Translations under genes and position numbers: made by a program
The notes under the pieces: model-generated
What the model was told of the DNA's origin: nothing
Seen by the model: only the letters and a program-made list of their open reading frames with translations
Database searches by the model: none
Shown: piece by piece, positions 14,173 to 16,698 of the stretch
How positions within the stretch are numbered: the stretch's first letter is position 1
Layout: each line of letters begins with the position of its first letter
From: an uncultured Micrococcales bacterium
GTDB taxonomy: Bacteria; Actinomycetota; Actinomycetes; Actinomycetales; Microbacteriaceae
Direction of reading: 5' to 3'
NCBI GenBank assembly: GCA_903927775.1
Contig: CAIYOE010000106.1
Span: forward strand, 1-16,698
Length of the DNA stretch: 16,698 nt

Positions 14173-16698
14173 GTGGCATTACCACGCGTATACGACATAG
14201 CCAAAGAACTTGGAATTGATACCAAGGATGCTTTGTCCAAGTTGGAACAACTCGGCGAGTACGTTAAATCCGGCTCGTCTACAATCACCCCACCAGTAGC
14301 TAAGAAGCTACGCGATGCCTTCCCGGCTCAGGCTGCGGCGGCAAAGGCAGCCCCAGCGGCTGCTCCAGCAGTCCCAGCCACTGCTGCGCCAGCCCCGGCA
14401 ACTCCAGCGGCATCCCCTGCACCGGCGGCGGCAGCCTCTGCTGCAGCACCTACTTCGGCTGCTCCAACCCCAGGTTTCAAGGCTCCGGCAGCTCCGGCTG
14501 CTCCAGCTGCGCCTGCCGCGGCAGCTCCTTCGGCTTCGGCAACTCCGGGTTCGGTACCTGCAGCCCCGGCAACCCCAGCAGCGGCAACCCCGGCTGCGGC
14601 AACCCCATCGGCTCCGGCAGCACCTGCGCCGGGAGGTTCATCTGGAATCCCACGCCCGGGAAACAATCCTTTTGCTTCGGCCCAGGGCATGGGTATTCCA
14701 CGTCCGATTTCACGTCCGGGTAACAACCCATTCGCTCCAAGTCAGGGAATGGGTCGTCCGGGTCAAGGTCGTCCAGGTGCTGGCGGACCAGGTCGTCCGG
14801 CAGGCGCCGGTGGCCCAGGTCGCCCAGGTGCCGGCGGTCCTCGTCCGGCAGGTGCGGGCGGTCCGGGTCGTCCAGCAGGTGCTGGCGGTCCGCGCCCAGG
14901 TTTCACCCCGGGTTCACCTCGTCCAGGTTTCGGTGGCGGCGCAGCTGGCGGTGCAGGAGCACCTGCAGCCGGTGGCTTTGCGCGCCCAGCCGGTGGCGGT
15001 GGCCCAGCAGGCCGCGGTCGCGGAAACTCTGCCGGTACCGCAGGTGCCTTTGGTAAGGGCGGATCTCGCGGAGCCAGCAAGGCTCGCAAGAGCAAGCGCG
15101 CGAAACGCGAAGAATTCGAACAGCGGAGCAACGCTCCTAGCCTCGGTGGGGCAATGGTTCCACGCGGCGACGGCACCACGGTGCTGCGCTTACGTCGCGG
15201 ATCGTCTATTCAGGACTTTGCCGACAAGATTGATGCCAATGCAGGACAGCTGATCACCGTGCTGTTCCACCTCGGTCAAATGACTACGGCAACCCAGTCG
15301 CTAGACGAAGAAACCTTCCAGATTCTTGGCGAGGAGCTCGGCTACAAGATTGAGGTTGTTTCGCCAGAAGACGAAGAGCGCGAGCTATTCGAAGGCTTTG
15401 GTCTGGACATCAGCACCGAGTTCGACGAAGACGACGAAGACCTCCAGCCTCGCCCTCCAGTTGTTACCGTTATGGGTCACGTTGACCACGGTAAGACTCG
15501 CTTGCTAGACGTGATCCGCAAGGCAAATGTCATGGCTGGCGAGGCCGGCGGTATTACCCAGCACATCGGTGCCTACCAGGTACACGTTGAGCACGAAGGT
15601 GTCGACCGCGCCATTACCTTTATCGACACCCCGGGTCACGAGGCCTTCACGGCCATGCGTGCTCGTGGTGCTCAGGTTACCGACCTTGCAATCCTCGTGG
15701 TTGCAGCCGACGACGGCGTAATGCCTCAGACGATCGAAGCGCTAAACCACGCTCAGTCGGCTGGTGTGCCAATCGTTGTCGCTGTCAACAAGGTTGATAA
15801 AGAAGGTGCAAACCCTGCCAAGATTCGCCAGCAGCTAACCGAGTTCAACCTGGTTGCCGAGGAGTACGGTGGCGATGTCATGTTCGTAGACGTTTCGGCG
15901 CTTACCGGCAAGGGCATCCCAGAGCTTCTAGACGCAGTTCTGCTAACCGCAGATGCCGCTCTAGACCTACGTGCCAACCCAGACAAGGACGCCCGCGGTG
16001 TTGCCATCGAAGCCAACCTAGACAAGGGTCGCGGATCGGTTGCAACCGTTCTGGTTCAGTCGGGAACTCTGGAGGTAGGAGACCCGATTGTCGCCGGTGC
16101 CGCTCACGGTCGTGTGCGTGCCATGTTCGACGAAAACGGTGTTCCTGTACTCAAGGCCTACCCAAGCCGCCCGGTTCAGGTTCTTGGTCTTCAGTCGGTG
16201 CCTCGCGCCGGCGACACCTTTGTGGTGGCAGAAGACGAGCGCCAGGCCCGCCAGATCGCTGAAAAGCGTGAGGCAGCCGACCGTAACGCTCTGTTGGCTA
16301 AGACCCGCAAGCGCATCAGCCTCGAGGACTTCACCAAGGCCCTCGAAGACGGCAAGGTCGAGAGCCTTAACCTCATCATCAAGGGTGACGTTTCGGGTGC
16401 TGTTGAAGCCCTCGAAGATTCGTTACTCAAGATTGAGGTCGACGACTCGGTACAGCTACGTATCATCCACCGTGGCGTTGGCGCTATCACCGAGAGCGAC
16501 ATCAACCTCGCAACCGTGGACAACGCCATCATCATCGGCTTTAACGTTCGCCCAGATAACAAGGCCCGCGAGCGTGCCGACCGCGAGGGCGTCGACGTAC
16601 GCTTCTACTCGGTCATCTATGCGGCACTCGAGGATATTGAGCAGGCGCTTAAGGGCATGCTCAAGCCTGAGTACGAAGAGGTCGAGACCGGTACCGCC
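14173..16698 (+). CDS. infB: Translation initiation factor IF-2 (3' end beyond the window)
   Basis: 842 codons from a GTG, open to the right edge. The GTGase brings initiator tRNA to the 30S subunit and promotes subunit joining. The first residues, [20 protein letters not shown], form the IF2_N domain (1 to about 50). Then come an Ala/Pro-rich stretch (about 54-155), two RPGNNPF repeats (161-174, 181-194), a Gly/Arg/Pro-rich repeat (199-240), a basic segment '[15 protein letters not shown]', and a second IF2_N-like domain from about 336 ([14 protein letters not shown]). The G domain has GHVDHGKT at 435-442, DTPGHE at 485-490 and NKVD at 539-542. Domain 2 follows from about 615 and the IF2 domain 3 region ('[20 protein letters not shown]') near 735. 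Probably only the last tens of residues (end of domain 4) are missing. The long low-complexity linker is normal for Actinobacteria. Confidence 0.96.
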   Translation, partial: MALPRVYDIAKELGIDTKDALSKLEQLGEYVKSGSSTITPPVAKKLRDAFPAQAAAAKAAPAAAPAVPATAAPAPATPAASPAPAAAASAAAPTSAAPTPGFKAPAAPAAPAAPAAAAPSASATPGSVPAAPATPAAATPAAATPSAPAAPAPGGSSGIPRPGNNPFASAQGMGIPRPISRPGNNPFAPSQGMGRPGQGRPGAGGPGRPAGAGGPGRPGAGGPRPAGAGGPGRPAGAGGPRPGFTPGSPRPGFGGGAAGGAGAPAAGGFARPAGGGGPAGRGRGNSAGTAGAFGKGGSRGASKARKSKRAKREEFEQRSNAPSLGGAMVPRGDGTTVLRLRRGSSIQDFADKIDANAGQLITVLFHLGQMTTATQSLDEETFQILGEELGYKIEVVSPEDEERELFEGFGLDISTEFDEDDEDLQPRPPVVTVMGHVDHGKTRLLDVIRKANVMAGEAGGITQHIGAYQVHVEHEGVDRAITFIDTPGHEAFTAMRARGAQVTDLAILVVAADDGVMPQTIEALNHAQSAGVPIVVAVNKVDKEGANPAKIRQQLTEFNLVAEEYGGDVMFVDVSALTGKGIPELLDAVLLTADAALDLRANPDKDARGVAIEANLDKGRGSVATVLVQSGTLEVGDPIVAGAAHGRVRAMFDENGVPVLKAYPSRPVQVLGLQSVPRAGDTFVVAEDERQARQIAEKREAADRNALLAKTRKRISLEDFTKALEDGKVESLNLIIKGDVSGAVEALEDSLLKIEVDDSVQLRIIHRGVGAITESDINLATVDNAIIIGFNVRPDNKARERADREGVDVRFYSVIYAALEDIEQALKGMLKPEYEEVETGTA
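14653..14754 (+). repeat. Two in-frame copies of [14 protein letters not shown] in infB
   Basis: Codons 161-174 and 181-194 of IF-2 encode [14 protein letters not shown] and [14 protein letters not shown], joined by IPRPIS. The nucleotide copies differ at many third positions, so the duplication is kept at protein level rather than being recent. Confidence 0.85.
14767..14892 (+). repeat. Gly/Arg/Pro tandem repeat in infB (five units)
   Basis: Codons 199-240 encode five consecutive units of the form (G)RP(A)GAGGP, 24 to 27 bases each. The units alternate between GRPGAGGP and GRPAGAGGP. This is an arginine-glycine-rich flexible linker, a likely site of length variation between strains. Confidence 0.85.

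Noticed and set aside
14328..15179. Reverse-strand open frames rich in Ala, Gly and Pro opposite infB
   Set aside because: Shadow frames of the same low-complexity DNA; they contain only simple repeats and no recognisable fold.
14315..15253. Long forward frame of 312 codons rich in Arg, Gln, Leu and Val, overlapping infB
   Set aside because: It lies out of frame inside the repetitive, GC-rich linker of infB, and its composition is what a shifted Ala/Pro/Gly repeat gives. No ribosome site or domain was seen.

Overview
The window looks like a chromosomal segment of an actinobacterium, most likely a small-genome member of the Microbacteriaceae (freshwater Luna/Rhodoluna-like lineages come to mind). 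Reasons: moderate GC, frequent GTG/TTG starts, the dxr - rip1-type M50 protease - ispG order known from Actinobacteria, and proS - nusA - ylxR - infB with a long Ala/Pro/Gly-rich IF2 N-terminus. The genus is inference; the phylum is well supported. No mobile element, CRISPR array, rRNA or tRNA was recognised, and no stretch longer than 300 bases lacks a gene.

Left part (1-7123): probably a polyamine/GABA utilisation region. It holds the 5' end of a leftward Lrp/AsnC-family regulator (139 to 1, cut by the window edge), a rightward membrane-anchored FtsK/EccC-like ATPase of unknown role, and a tightly packed potD-potA-potB-potC ABC importer operon (gaps of 0, 2 and -4 bases). A leftward 4-aminobutyrate-type aminotransferase gene faces the operon across a bidirectional hairpin terminator. 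The importer would bring in putrescine/spermidine and the aminotransferase would feed amine nitrogen and carbon into the GABA/succinate route. A gabD-like dehydrogenase is not in view.

Middle part (7296-10979): two MEP (non-mevalonate) isoprenoid genes, dxr and ispG, flank a site-2 membrane protease gene. This is the arrangement of Rv2870c-Rv2868c in Mycobacterium tuberculosis.

Right part (11030-16698): translation and transcription genes proS, nusA, ylxR and the first 842 codons of infB, which runs off the right edge. rimP, usually found next to nusA, is absent here: only 9 bases separate proS from nusA.

The most interesting non-coding spot is the ylxR-infB junction. It carries a good sigma-70-like promoter, a perfect 9-bp inverted repeat straddling its -10 and running into the infB ribosome binding site, and a duplicated 11-bp element that creates two chained mini-ORFs. 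Other regulatory candidates are a 14-bp perfect palindrome upstream of potD, CCATTTTGG-like motifs upstream of the regulator, potD and gabT, and a recurring GGGTAnnYT -10-like motif. The coding content is otherwise conventional; I did not find a convincing new multi-gene system.
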